DNA from: Actinomycetes bacterium
GTDB lineage: Bacteria; Actinomycetota; Acidimicrobiia; Acidimicrobiales; Acidimicrobiaceae
Direction: 5' to 3'
Assembly (NCBI GenBank): GCA_021823385.1
Contig: JAKAOC010000067.1
Coordinates: 1 to 8,851 of the forward strand
DNA length: 8,851 bases
Below are positions 1 through 5,994 of this stretch, one piece after another. Under the pieces are notes generated by a model. That model did no database searches. It was not told the DNA's origin and worked only from the letters and a program-made list of their open reading frames with translations. Numbering within the stretch: position 1 is the stretch's first letter; each line of letters begins with the position of its first letter. The position numbers and the translations under genes were made by a program.

Positions 1-1038
1 CTCGAACTGGGGATCGGTCAAGCGCACTGAGATAATGGCTGAGAGGCCCTCGCGCACGTCTTCGCCCTGGAGATTATCGTCCTTCTCCTTCAGCAGCCCC
101 CGAGAGCGCGCGTACTTGTTTATTGCCGTGGTCAGGGCCTTTTTGAAGCCCTCCTCGTGCATCCCTCCGTCGATGGTTGCGATTCCGTTCGCGAACGAGT
201 GGATGCTTTCGTAATAGCCGGTATTCCACTGGAAGGCGATCTCCACCTCCTGGCTCTCCTCGGCCGCGGAGAAGTATCCCACCTTCTTGAAGAGGGATTC
301 CTTGGAGGAGTTGAGGTGGTTGACGAAGTCGATGATCCCACCCGAGTAGCAGAAGCTCTCCGCCGAGGACTTCCCTTCGCGCAGGTCCCGGAAATCGATC
401 CGCAATCCTTTGTTTAGGAAGGCCATGATTTGCAGCCGTTCCAGAACTGTTTGGGCCCGGAAATCGGTCTCGTCGAAGACGGTTCCGTCCGGCCAGAATC
501 TGACCGTCGTGCCGTGCTCGCGCTTTGACGACTTCCCCACCGCCTCTAGCGCCTTCTCGACGTTGCCACCATCGGCGAAACTCATTTTGTAGGTCTTGCC
601 GCCGCGGTCTATCTCCAACTCCAGTCGGGAGGAGAGGGCGTTCACAACCGAAACGCCAACTCCGTGGAGCCCACCGGAAACCTTGTATCCACCTCCGCCG
701 AATTTTCCTCCGGCGTGCAGAACCGTGAGAACCACTTCCGCCGCAGACTTTCCCGGATAGGAGGGGTGCTCGTCCACTGGGATGCCGCGCCCGTTGTCAA
801 CGACCTCAACGGAGCCGTCGGCCATCAGGGAGACAACGATGTGGTCACAATGACCTGCCATGGCCTCGTCCACCGCGTTGTCCACTACCTCCCACACCAG
901 GTGGTGAAGTCCAGTCGATCCGGTGGAACCGATGTACATGCCCGGGCGCATCCGAACAGGCTCGAGGCCCTCGAGCACCGTGATCGACTCCGCGGTGTAA
1001 TCCGCGCGTACCTTTGACGTATCGTCCAATGAAGTCAC
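1..1038 (-). CDS. gyrB: DNA gyrase subunit B, N-terminal part (runs off left edge)
   Basis: ATPase subunit of DNA gyrase, which with GyrA introduces negative supercoils into DNA. The 346 codons present cover the GHKL ATPase domain and much of the transducer domain; the TOPRIM domain and C-terminus lie beyond base 1. Counting from GTG at 1038, I see the N-terminal ITVLEGLEPVRMRPGMYIGS block (residues 19-38), WEVVDNAVDEA (49-59, with the expected catalytic Glu50), the ATP-binding DNGRG (81-85) and GGLHGVG (122-128). The last residues, DVREGLSAIISV and then DPQFE, are typical of GyrB. Start choice: GTG at 1038 has an AGG 6 nt upstream. An in-frame TTG at 1029 (GAGAG 8 nt upstream) is the alternative and would remove three residues. 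The gene follows the DUF721 stop by 13 nt, so it is probably co-transcribed with recF and DUF721. gyrA would normally be next. Confidence 0.97.
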   Translation of the reverse strand, partial: MTSLDDTSKVRADYTAESITVLEGLEPVRMRPGMYIGSTGSTGLHHLVWEVVDNAVDEAMAGHCDHIVVSLMADGSVEVVDNGRGIPVDEHPSYPGKSAAEVVLTVLHAGGKFGGGGYKVSGGLHGVGVSVVNALSSRLELEIDRGGKTYKMSFADGGNVEKALEAVGKSSKREHGTTVRFWPDGTVFDETDFRAQTVLERLQIMAFLNKGLRIDFRDLREGKSSAESFCYSGGIIDFVNHLNSSKESLFKKVGYFSAAEESQEVEIAFQWNTGYYESIHSFANGIATIDGGMHEEGFKKALTTAINKYARSRGLLKEKDDNLQGEDVREGLSAIISVRLTDPQFE

Positions 1039-1051
1039 TCTCTACCTGCTG

Positions 1052-1381
1052 TCATCTGCGCCTGGAGGCGCTTCTAACCTCGGCTCCAAGCTCGCTGAAG
1101 CCGAAACCCATCTTCCTAAGCTCCCCGAGGATTCTCCCCGAAGCAATCGCCAGCGCCGCTCGCGCAGCCGGCGTGGCGGCAGCCACCCTCAGGCGCTCCC
1201 CCTCGATACGTAGCGGCCACGTCTGGCCCGCCAAGGGCTCTCCGACAGCCGCTCCCCACGCCTGGCGTATGCTCTCCAGCTCCAGGCTCCCGTCCTTATC
1301 AAGGAACTTGGCCAGAACCCGCAACGACTGTCCGATGCCGTGTAGCTCGGGTTGGTCCTTCCCGAGCCGTCCATCCCTCAC
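1052..1381 (-). CDS. DUF721 / DciA-like protein (probable replicative helicase loader)
   Basis: This 109-residue protein has the DUF721 core: 'AWGAAVGEPLAGQTWPLRI' (residues 41-59), then 'GERLRVAAATPAARAALA' (61-78) and a helix 'GRILGELRKMGF' (82-93). DUF721 includes DciA, which interacts with the replicative helicase DnaB and helps load it in bacteria lacking DnaC/DnaI. In Actinomycetota the gene sits between recF and gyrB, as here. The start is GTG at 1381, which overlaps the recF stop as GTGA (4-nt overlap), indicating translational coupling. The protein is shorter than many actinobacterial homologues, which carry extra N-terminal sequence; here only about 18 residues precede the core. Family membership is seen in the sequence; the helicase-loading role is inferred from the family. 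No in-frame stop or frameshift suggests a broken gene. Confidence 0.85.
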   Translation of the reverse strand: MRDGRLGKDQPELHGIGQSLRVLAKFLDKDGSLELESIRQAWGAAVGEPLAGQTWPLRIEGERLRVAAATPAARAALAIASGRILGELRKMGFGFSELGAEVRSASRRR

Positions 1382-2448
1382 TGCAGGGCTCCTCCGGACA
1401 CCTCAAGCTTCAGCTTCACCCTCTCGTCCAGGCGATCGCCGATACTGGTGGTGACAAGGACCTGTGCCACCTTTGCGGTTTCCAGCACCTTGTCGCTGCG
1501 ACTCCGATCCAGTTCGGAAAATACGTCGTCCAGAAGGACGATGGGTTCTTCGCCGATTCGGTCCCTCACCATCTCGTGCAGTCCCATCTTCAGGGCGAAT
1601 GCGAGCGTGCGCTGTTCTCCTTGGGAAGCTTCGTAGCGAGCGTCAAGACCGTTCAAGCTAAAAGCCACGTCGTCTCGGTGAGGACCTACGGAGGTTGCTC
1701 CCCTCCTCAAATCCTCACCGCGGCTGCGGGTCATGGCCTCTCGCAAATCTTGTCCCCAAGTGGAGCTATAGGACAACGAAACCGTGTCGCTTTCTCCCGA
1801 TATTCCAGCATACAGGTGGGACAGCACCGGCTCTATCCGACCAAGGAGGCTCAGGCGCATCCTGGCCAGCCTCTCGCCGGCCTCGGCTAGCTGTTCGTCG
1901 AAGACTTCGAGCATCTCGGTCAGAGACGATGAGTTGGTGGCCGCTATCTGACGCAGGATGGAGGTGCGATGGCGAAGCAGGGCATCGTACTTCTCCACCG
2001 CCTCCGCTGCCCTGGGACCCATTACCGTGAGCGCCGCGTCAACGAAGTCTCGCCTCTCAGCGGGGGGCCCCGCGATGATCTCGATGTCGCGCGGCGTGAA
2101 GATCGTGAGCGGGGCAAGCCTTGCCACCTCACCCCGGGCGGCGGCGTTGTGATTTAGAAGAAGGCTGTCTGAGGAGCCTTTTCTCATCGCCAGCTCGACC
2201 AGCACCTGACGGTCGCCCACCGCGAGCCCGATTCTCACAACTGCCTGCTCACACCCTTTTCGCACCATCGACTCCTTGCGCGCATTGCGAAAGGAGCGTC
2301 CGGAGAGTGCGTAGCCGATTGCCTCGATGATGCTCGACTTCCCCTGGCCGTTGGCTCCGGTGATGGCGGTGACGCCAACCGGACCCGGTTCGAGGTGCAT
2401 CGTTTCGATGTTCCTGAAATCGGTGATGTGCACGAACTCCGCGTGCAC
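1378..2448 (-). CDS. recF: DNA replication and repair protein RecF
   Basis: SMC/ABC-type ATPase of the RecFOR pathway, which helps load RecA at single-strand gaps and stalled forks in the cytoplasm. The 356 residues match the usual length. Visible motifs are Walker A GANGQGKS (31-38), the 'LTIFTPRDIEIIAGPPAERRDFVD' region (114-137), GPHRDD (255-260), the ABC signature SQGEQRT (275-281), Walker B IVLLDDVF (303-310) and the D-loop SELD (311-314). The N-terminus 'FVHITDFRNIE' is the family's first strand. The start is GTG at 2448, with AGGTGG upstream. It lies 53 nt downstream of dnaN with no intervening gene; Streptomyces, by contrast, has gnd between dnaN and recF. It overlaps the DUF721 gene by 4 nt. 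Confidence 0.97.
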   Translation of the reverse strand: MHAEFVHITDFRNIETMHLEPGPVGVTAITGANGQGKSSIIEAIGYALSGRSFRNARKESMVRKGCEQAVVRIGLAVGDRQVLVELAMRKGSSDSLLLNHNAAARGEVARLAPLTIFTPRDIEIIAGPPAERRDFVDAALTVMGPRAAEAVEKYDALLRHRTSILRQIAATNSSSLTEMLEVFDEQLAEAGERLARMRLSLLGRIEPVLSHLYAGISGESDTVSLSYSSTWGQDLREAMTRSRGEDLRRGATSVGPHRDDVAFSLNGLDARYEASQGEQRTLAFALKMGLHEMVRDRIGEEPIVLLDDVFSELDRSRSDKVLETAKVAQVLVTTSIGDRLDERVKLKLEVSGGALQ

Positions 2449-2501
2449 GGTTCACCACCTCGCCCACAGATTGATGAAATCCTTCTGCGCCTGATCCCGC
2501 A

Positions 2502-3602
2502 CTACTGGCGGATCGGCATGAGGAGGTAGGTGAGCTCGGAATTGTCGGCGTTCGAGACCTTGACAGCCTTGTTGGCAGCGGTCATCTCCATCGCCACGTA
2601 GTCGCTTGTCACCGCATCCACGCCTTCGTTCAGGAGCTCGGGATCGAAAGCGAGCGAGATGTCCTCGCCTACGTAGGTGACGTCCAGCTCTTCGCGTGCC
2701 GTACCGACCTGGGGTATGTGGACACTCATGATCATGGAGGTCTCGGTGATTTCCATCTTCAGATTGGTAAGGTCGCGGTTCTCCCTCGCCATCCTGCGCA
2801 GACGCCGTAGGGCTTCCATCATCTCCTTCTTTGGGGCGACCATGCGATTCGGGTAGCTCGGCTGAAGGATCTGGCGATAGTCCCGATACTTCTCCTCGAT
2901 CAAGCGGGTCACCAACAGGGTGTCCCCCACCTCGAAGGAAGCTTCTTTCGACGAGATTGTCACGCTCAGTTCGTCCTGTGCCGTCTTGGAGCCAATCATT
3001 CTCTCGAGCTCGGCGAGAGCACGGGCAGGGACGATGACCTCCATGTCGGCCCCGAGGAGGTTAAGGCCGGTGATGTCACGGATGGCCATTCGCACGCCGT
3101 CGGTCGCGACTAGGCGAAGACCGGAGTCGGTCGCGGCGAAGAGAACCCCCGTGTAGACAAAATCGCGGGCGTCGCTCTTAGCGGAAGCGCGTATCACCTG
3201 CGACAACGCGTCCCGAAGGTCGGCCGGCTTCACCGTGACAGGCTCCGACTCTGACTGGCGCGAATAGGGAGGGTTGTAATCGTTTATCAAATTCACCGAC
3301 ATTTCGGCACGCTGGGATCGCATAGCCAGGTTGATGTCGTCCGCCTCGATCTCGACCACTCCTTCTCCGAGCGAGCGGACGAGATCCGCGGTGAGGGGTG
3401 CCGGAACCACGCAGTGCCCGTCCTCGATGCCGAAGACCTCGACTCTCACCTCGATGAGGATGTCCGTTTCGTGCCCGGAGACTACCAACGAGTCGCCGTT
3501 CAGGTCCAGGTGTACACCAGAACCGAAGGATTTGCTCTCCAGCGCCCTGCCGGCGGAAGCGATGCTTTCGGCGAGGAGGTCCCTTTCACAGCTGAACCGC
3601 AA
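2502..3602 (-). CDS. dnaN: DNA polymerase III beta sliding clamp
   Basis: The homodimeric ring that tethers DNA polymerase III to DNA and serves as a hub for other replication and repair proteins. The 366 residues match the three-domain clamp fold. Family blocks include the N-terminal 'MRFSCERDLLAESIASAGRA', 'LVATDGVRMA' near residue 160 (the conserved ATDG.R.A motif) and the C-terminal 'SELTYLLMPIRQ', where the clamp family ends in Y.(L/I)MP(M/V)R. The start is TTG at 3602, with AAGGAG 7 nt upstream; the unusual start codon is supported by both the ribosome-binding site and the N-terminal match. The gene is separated from dnaA by the origin, and its 5' leader would carry the AT-rich unwinding tract. 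Its promoter is not obvious to me; it could also be read from dnaA through the origin. Confidence 0.97.
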   Translation of the reverse strand: MRFSCERDLLAESIASAGRALESKSFGSGVHLDLNGDSLVVSGHETDILIEVRVEVFGIEDGHCVVPAPLTADLVRSLGEGVVEIEADDINLAMRSQRAEMSVNLINDYNPPYSRQSESEPVTVKPADLRDALSQVIRASAKSDARDFVYTGVLFAATDSGLRLVATDGVRMAIRDITGLNLLGADMEVIVPARALAELERMIGSKTAQDELSVTISSKEASFEVGDTLLVTRLIEEKYRDYRQILQPSYPNRMVAPKKEMMEALRRLRRMARENRDLTNLKMEITETSMIMSVHIPQVGTAREELDVTYVGEDISLAFDPELLNEGVDAVTSDYVAMEMTAANKAVKVSNADNSELTYLLMPIRQ

Positions 3603-3637
3603 CTAACAACTCCTTATTCGTTATCTTTCTATGGTTG

Positions 3638-3665
3638 TAGTAGTAGTCCTGTGGATTGTGGACAA
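3638..3665 (-). promoter_or_regulatory. DnaA-trio / basal unwinding module
   Basis: Read on the minus strand, the order is a strong DnaA box TTGTCCACA (3665-3657), an overlapping degenerate box CAATCCACA (3658-3650), a short spacer GGA (3649-3647) and three exact CTA triplets (3646-3638), followed by the AT-rich tract towards dnaN. In Bacillus subtilis, DnaA spreads from double-stranded boxes onto one strand by binding 3'-GAT-5' trinucleotides (5'-TAG-3' on the bound strand). Here those are the TAG repeats on the plus strand. Order, polarity and spacing all agree with that module. Beyond the third repeat the pattern degrades (TTG, then TGG on the plus strand). Confidence 0.7.
3657..3665 (-). 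promoter_or_regulatory. DnaA box TTGTCCACA
   Basis: A perfect match to the TTGTCCACA form of the DnaA box common in Actinomycetota, read on the minus strand. It is the anchor box nearest the trio repeats and shares two bases with the degenerate box at 3650-3658. Confidence 0.8.
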
Positions 3666-3731
3666 CTCTACCTTTTCCCAGGTGGAAAGTGCTTTTCATA
3701 CCTCGCGGGATTCCACATCCGCACGTATCCC

Positions 3732-3740
3732 TGTGGATTC
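3732..3740 (-). promoter_or_regulatory. Degenerate DnaA box GAATCCACA
   Basis: Two mismatches to TTATCCACA, both in the first two bases. The 10-mer CCTGTGGATT containing it (3730-3739) recurs exactly at 3648-3657 in the trio-proximal box, 82 nt away, which supports it as a lower-affinity site rather than chance. Confidence 0.45.
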
Positions 3741-3791
3741 AGTCACTGGCCATCGGCTGAGTTTCCCTATTGTTGGACAACTTTTCAACAT

Positions 3792-3800
3792 TTGTTCACA
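3792..3800 (+). promoter_or_regulatory. DnaA box TTGTTCACA
   Basis: One mismatch to the actinobacterial TTGTCCACA form, in the same orientation as the two boxes that follow it. It begins 22 nt before the next box. Confidence 0.65.
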
Positions 3801-3813
3801 GATGGAGGGATGG

Positions 3814-3822
3814 TTATCCACA
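3814..3822 (+). promoter_or_regulatory. DnaA box TTATCCACA
   Basis: An exact match to the consensus high-affinity DnaA box TTATCCACA. It begins 12 nt before the third box of the dnaA-side cluster. Confidence 0.85.
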
Positions 3823-3825
3823 GAG

Positions 3826-3834
3826 TTATTCACA
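3826..3834 (+). promoter_or_regulatory. DnaA box TTATTCACA overlapping the dnaA stop codon
   Basis: One mismatch to the consensus. Its last five bases are the dnaA stop codon (3830-3832) and part of the final leucine codon, so the origin's box cluster extends into the coding end of dnaA. Confidence 0.7.
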
Positions 3835-5227
3835 GCTGTTGACTTCTGATCTTCGTTAGCAGTGCGGTGACGCGATTGTAGGTCTCGCGGTCCTCTCCCA
3901 TCTGTGCCTCGACTTTGTTGACGGCGTACATTACCGTTGTGTGGTCGCGATTGCCGAACTCCTTGCCAATTGCAGGAAAGCTGAGGTCGGTGAGCTCGCG
4001 GAAGACGTACATGGCCACCTGCCTGGCCTCGACCAGGGGCCGCTTGCGCGAAGCGCCGCGGATCTCGAGGGGTGAAAGGCCGTAGTAGGCCGAGATCGAC
4101 TCGATGATCTCTTCAGGTGTGATCGCCTTTACATCCGTGTCCACCATGTCGGCGAGAAGTTCCCTGGCGAGTTCCGAGGTTATGGACAGACCATTTAGAG
4201 ATGCGTACGCGCTCACCCTTATCAGGGCCCCCTCGAGCTCCCGGATGTTGTCCTTGATCGCTTGAGCGATGAACTGCAGGACGTCGTCCGGAATAGGAGT
4301 GACCATCATCTCGCTCTTCTTGCGAAGGATCGCGAGACGTGTCTCCACTTCCGGAGGTTGCACGTCGGTGATGAGGCCGGACATGAAGCGGCTCCGAAGG
4401 CGCTCCTCCAGGGTGGCAATGGCCTTGGGAGGGCGATCGGAGGTGATGACCATCTGCTTCCTGGCCGCGTGCAGGTGATTGAAGGTGTGGAAGAACTCCT
4501 CCTGCAACGACTCTCGAGCCTCGAGGAACTGAACGTCATCGATCAGGAGGACGTCGCACTCGCGGTATCGGCGCTTGAAGGCGGCGGTGTTGTTCTTACG
4601 AATTGCGTCCACGAATTCGTTCAGGAACGTCTCCGTGGAGACGTACCTGACCTTGAGTTCGGGGTAGTTGTCGAGTGCGTAGTTGCCGATCGCGTGCAGA
4701 AGGTGAGTCTTACCGAGGCCGGCTTTGCCATGTATGAAAAGAGGGTTGTACGAGCGCGCCGGCGTCTCGGCGACACTAAGGGCCGCAGCGTGGGCGAAGC
4801 GATTCGAGGAGCCTATGACGAAGGCGTCGAAGGTGAAGCTCGGGTTGATCATGCCTCTCTCCTCGACTGAAGTCCGGGATTGGCGCTGGCGCTCTGGGCG
4901 AGGCGACGAAGTGAAAAGCTCATGGTCGTCGGATTCGAACGAGTCGTCGGAGACGCCCGTCCCGTTCTTGGAGTGAGATCCGGCGGAGACCGCCAGAACC
5001 ACCTCGGTGTCCTCGAAACCCAGTTCCCTCAGAACTTCGTTGATCTGGCCGAGGTGGCGCTGTTCTATGCGCGTCTTGGCTATGGAAGAGGGGACGTCGA
5101 GGAAGAGCCGGTTTCCGGCAAGACGAGAAGGTACGACCGTCTCGAAGAGGGCGAGCCACGAGGACTCGGTGATCCGGTCCATTATCTTCGGACGGCACAA
5201 CCTCCAGAGGTCGTCGGCCTCGCTCAT
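3830..5227 (-). CDS. dnaA: Chromosomal replication initiator DnaA
   Basis: AAA+ ATPase that binds DnaA boxes, melts oriC and recruits the helicase. Counting from ATG at 5227 (465 residues): domain I 'LWRLCRPKIMDRITESSW' starts near residue 6; a polar linker (about 80-125) is domain II; then Walker A GKAGLGKT (167-174), Walker B LLIDD (227-231), the sensor 1 region ITSDRPP (261-267), and domain IV with 'SRKRPLVEARQVAMYVFREL' (393-412) and the box-recognition signature GNRDHTTVMYA (425-435). Start choice: an in-frame ATG at 5284 has AGGAG 11 nt upstream and adds 19 residues. I prefer 5227 because the family normally begins a few residues before the LW of domain I, the added residues resemble nothing in DnaA, and a TATAAG element (5252-5257) lies between the two starts. 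Ribosome-binding support for 5227 is weak. The gene runs towards the origin, so it is head-on to the rightward fork, as is usual for this layout. Confidence 0.97.
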   Translation of the reverse strand: MSEADDLWRLCRPKIMDRITESSWLALFETVVPSRLAGNRLFLDVPSSIAKTRIEQRHLGQINEVLRELGFEDTEVVLAVSAGSHSKNGTGVSDDSFESDDHELFTSSPRPERQRQSRTSVEERGMINPSFTFDAFVIGSSNRFAHAAALSVAETPARSYNPLFIHGKAGLGKTHLLHAIGNYALDNYPELKVRYVSTETFLNEFVDAIRKNNTAAFKRRYRECDVLLIDDVQFLEARESLQEEFFHTFNHLHAARKQMVITSDRPPKAIATLEERLRSRFMSGLITDVQPPEVETRLAILRKKSEMMVTPIPDDVLQFIAQAIKDNIRELEGALIRVSAYASLNGLSITSELARELLADMVDTDVKAITPEEIIESISAYYGLSPLEIRGASRKRPLVEARQVAMYVFRELTDLSFPAIGKEFGNRDHTTVMYAVNKVEAQMGEDRETYNRVTALLTKIRSQQL

Positions 5228-5251
5228 TGCATGAAAATCCCAGCTAGTAGG

Positions 5252-5257
5252 CTTATA
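5252..5257 (-). promoter_or_regulatory. Possible -10 element for dnaA (TATAAG)
   Basis: TATAAG on the minus strand matches five of six bases of the sigma70-type -10 consensus. It would start transcription about 18 nt before the preferred dnaA ATG at 5227. No convincing -35 lies 16-18 nt upstream, so the call is tentative. If real, it would exclude the longer dnaA start at 5284 for this transcript. Confidence 0.25.
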
Positions 5258-5380
5258 TCGCAGGCTATGCCCCGCCTTCGCCATCGGCCAGAGATCTCCT
5301 GGCGAAACATTCAGAGTCTATGTACAGATGCCCGACGAAGTTCCGGGAAAAGCGATCTTAGCAAGGTGGGTGGGCCCCGG

Positions 5381-5410
5381 GTGAGCCGATCGCCGTTACA
5401 ACACTATGAT
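5381..5410 (+). promoter_or_regulatory. Candidate promoter of the rpmH operon
   Basis: TATGAT at 5405-5410 differs from TATAAT by one base. A poor -35 (GTGAGC, sharing the TGA core of TTGACA) lies 18 nt upstream at 5381-5386. Transcription would begin near 5417, leaving a leader of about 50 nt before rpmH. It is divergent from dnaA, as expected for this gene pair. Confidence 0.4.
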
Positions 5411-5422
5411 GGAACCTTGTCC

Positions 5423-5443
5423 AAAAAGCGCACTTGCGTTTTT
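5423..5443 (+). promoter_or_regulatory. Hairpin with T run in the rpmH leader
   Basis: A5 (5423-5427) and CGC (5429-5431) pair with GCG (5436-5438) and T5 (5439-5443) around an ACTT loop, with one bulged G at 5428. The structure ends in five T residues 22 nt before the rpmH start. It resembles a weak intrinsic terminator or attenuator, but the stem has only three G-C pairs, so stability is doubtful. Confidence 0.3.
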
Positions 5444-5465
5444 AGCCAAGATTTCGGAGTTCGCG

Positions 5466-5600
5466 TTGAAGAGAACGTTTCAACCAAACAACCGGAGGCG
5501 TGCCAAGAAGCATGGCTTCCGTAAGAGGATGTCGACCCGGGCCGGTCGCGCGGTGCTGAAGGCGCGTCGGCTACAGGGAAGGCAGCGTCTAAGCGCTTGA
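5466..5600 (+). CDS. rpmH: 50S ribosomal protein L34
   Basis: Small, very basic protein of the large ribosomal subunit. The 44 residues match the family's standard length and sequence: after the start come [20 protein letters not shown], then [14 protein letters not shown], ending RLSA. The start is TTG at 5466, with GGAG at 5456-5459 and a 6-nt spacer. An upstream in-frame ATG at 5406 would add 20 residues that do not belong to L34 and would start inside the predicted promoter, so it is rejected. The gene begins the plus-strand cluster and is followed by rnpA after 22 nt, the near-universal rpmH–rnpA pairing. The leader hairpin at 5423-5443 could affect its expression. Confidence 0.97.
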   Translation: MKRTFQPNNRRRAKKHGFRKRMSTRAGRAVLKARRLQGRQRLSA

Positions 5601-5622
5601 CGGAAGCCGGGCTGGCCGGAGG

Positions 5623-5994
5623 GTGAATTCGATCTCCAGATCGGCGGAGTTCGCCGAGGTGAGGGCGCGAGGGTTCAAATATCGCGGAGGCGCTCTCTCC
5701 TTGGTTTTTCTGCCGAGGGATGAACCCGGGGTGAAGCTCGGGATGTCCATCCCGCGCAAGGTTGGTAAAGCCGTCGTGCGAAACAGGCTTCGCCGTAGGA
5801 TTCGGGAGATATTCCGTGAAAAGGAGTCCTCCCTGGTGCCAGGTAGCTACGTGTTGCTTGCGTACCCCGAATCGGCCTCCCTGGATTACCATCAACTATC
5901 GGAGATCGTAACCTCGCTGACGGTCCGAGCTTCGCGAGCCGTTTCAAGTGCAAGCAAGACCAGGTCAGAAGCGGTCGAGGAGCATCGGATTTGA
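5623..5994 (+). CDS. rnpA: Ribonuclease P protein component
   Basis: Protein subunit that assists the RNase P RNA in removing 5' leaders from pre-tRNAs. The 123 residues fit the family. The hallmark RNR motif lies in '[16 protein letters not shown]' (51-66), preceded by '[12 protein letters not shown]' (40-51), the family's conserved strand and loop. An N-terminal '[12 protein letters not shown]' corresponds to the usual 'R…F..V…G' start. The start is uncertain. GTG at 5623 is the only standard in-frame start after the TAA at 5590-5592, but the strong GGAGG (5618-5622) directly abuts it. The C-terminus, rich in Ser, Arg and Glu after residue 105, is beyond the core fold. The stop overlaps the yidD start as TTGA, implying coupled translation. 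Confidence 0.93.
   Translation: MNSISRSAEFAEVRARGFKYRGGALSLVFLPRDEPGVKLGMSIPRKVGKAVVRNRLRRRIREIFREKESSLVPGSYVLLAYPESASLDYHQLSEIVTSLTVRASRAVSSASKTRSEAVEEHRI

Larger units (their letters stand above)
3603..3834. other. oriC: Chromosomal replication origin (oriC)
   Basis: The 227-nt gap between dnaN and dnaA, plus the last few bases of dnaA, holds a dense set of DnaA-box sequences, as expected for an actinobacterial origin. Clear boxes are TTGTCCACA (minus, 3657-3665), TTGTTCACA (plus, 3792-3800), TTATCCACA (plus, 3814-3822) and TTATTCACA (plus, 3826-3834). Degenerate boxes read CAATCCACA (minus, 3650-3658) and GAATCCACA (minus, 3732-3740); weaker partial matches lie at 3772-3780 and 3782-3790. 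The dnaN-proximal 40 nt (3601-3640) contain only 13 G or C bases and are the likely unwinding region. The left and right boxes point in opposite directions, outward from the middle. The region is shorter than the origins of Streptomyces or mycobacteria. Identity as oriC is inferred from position and box content. Confidence 0.87.

Noticed and set aside
4262..4870. Plus-strand open reading frame of 202 codons
   Set aside because: Antisense to the AAA+ region of dnaA, which is certain by its motifs. The frame is open because of GC-rich codon use on the other strand, and its protein shows no recognisable domain.
5245..5250. TAGTAG near the dnaA start as a second DnaA-trio
   Set aside because: Only two repeats, with no DnaA box or GC-rich spacer beside them.
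5417..5425. TTGTCCAAA as an extra DnaA box in the rpmH leader
   Set aside because: One mismatch to TTGTCCACA, but it is isolated, has no partner box, and the mismatch is in the conserved CACA end; chance is the simpler explanation.
5406..5465. Longer rpmH product from ATG at 5406
   Set aside because: The 20 added residues are absent from L34, the start overlaps the predicted -10, and TTG at 5466 has a well-spaced GGAG.
4880..5524. Plus-strand open reading frame of 214 codons
   Set aside because: It runs antisense to the 5' end of dnaA, through the divergent promoters and into rpmH in another frame. No ribosome-binding site or family resemblance.
5404..5895. Minus-strand open reading frame of 163 codons
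   Set aside because: Antisense to rpmH and most of rnpA, both supported by clear family motifs.
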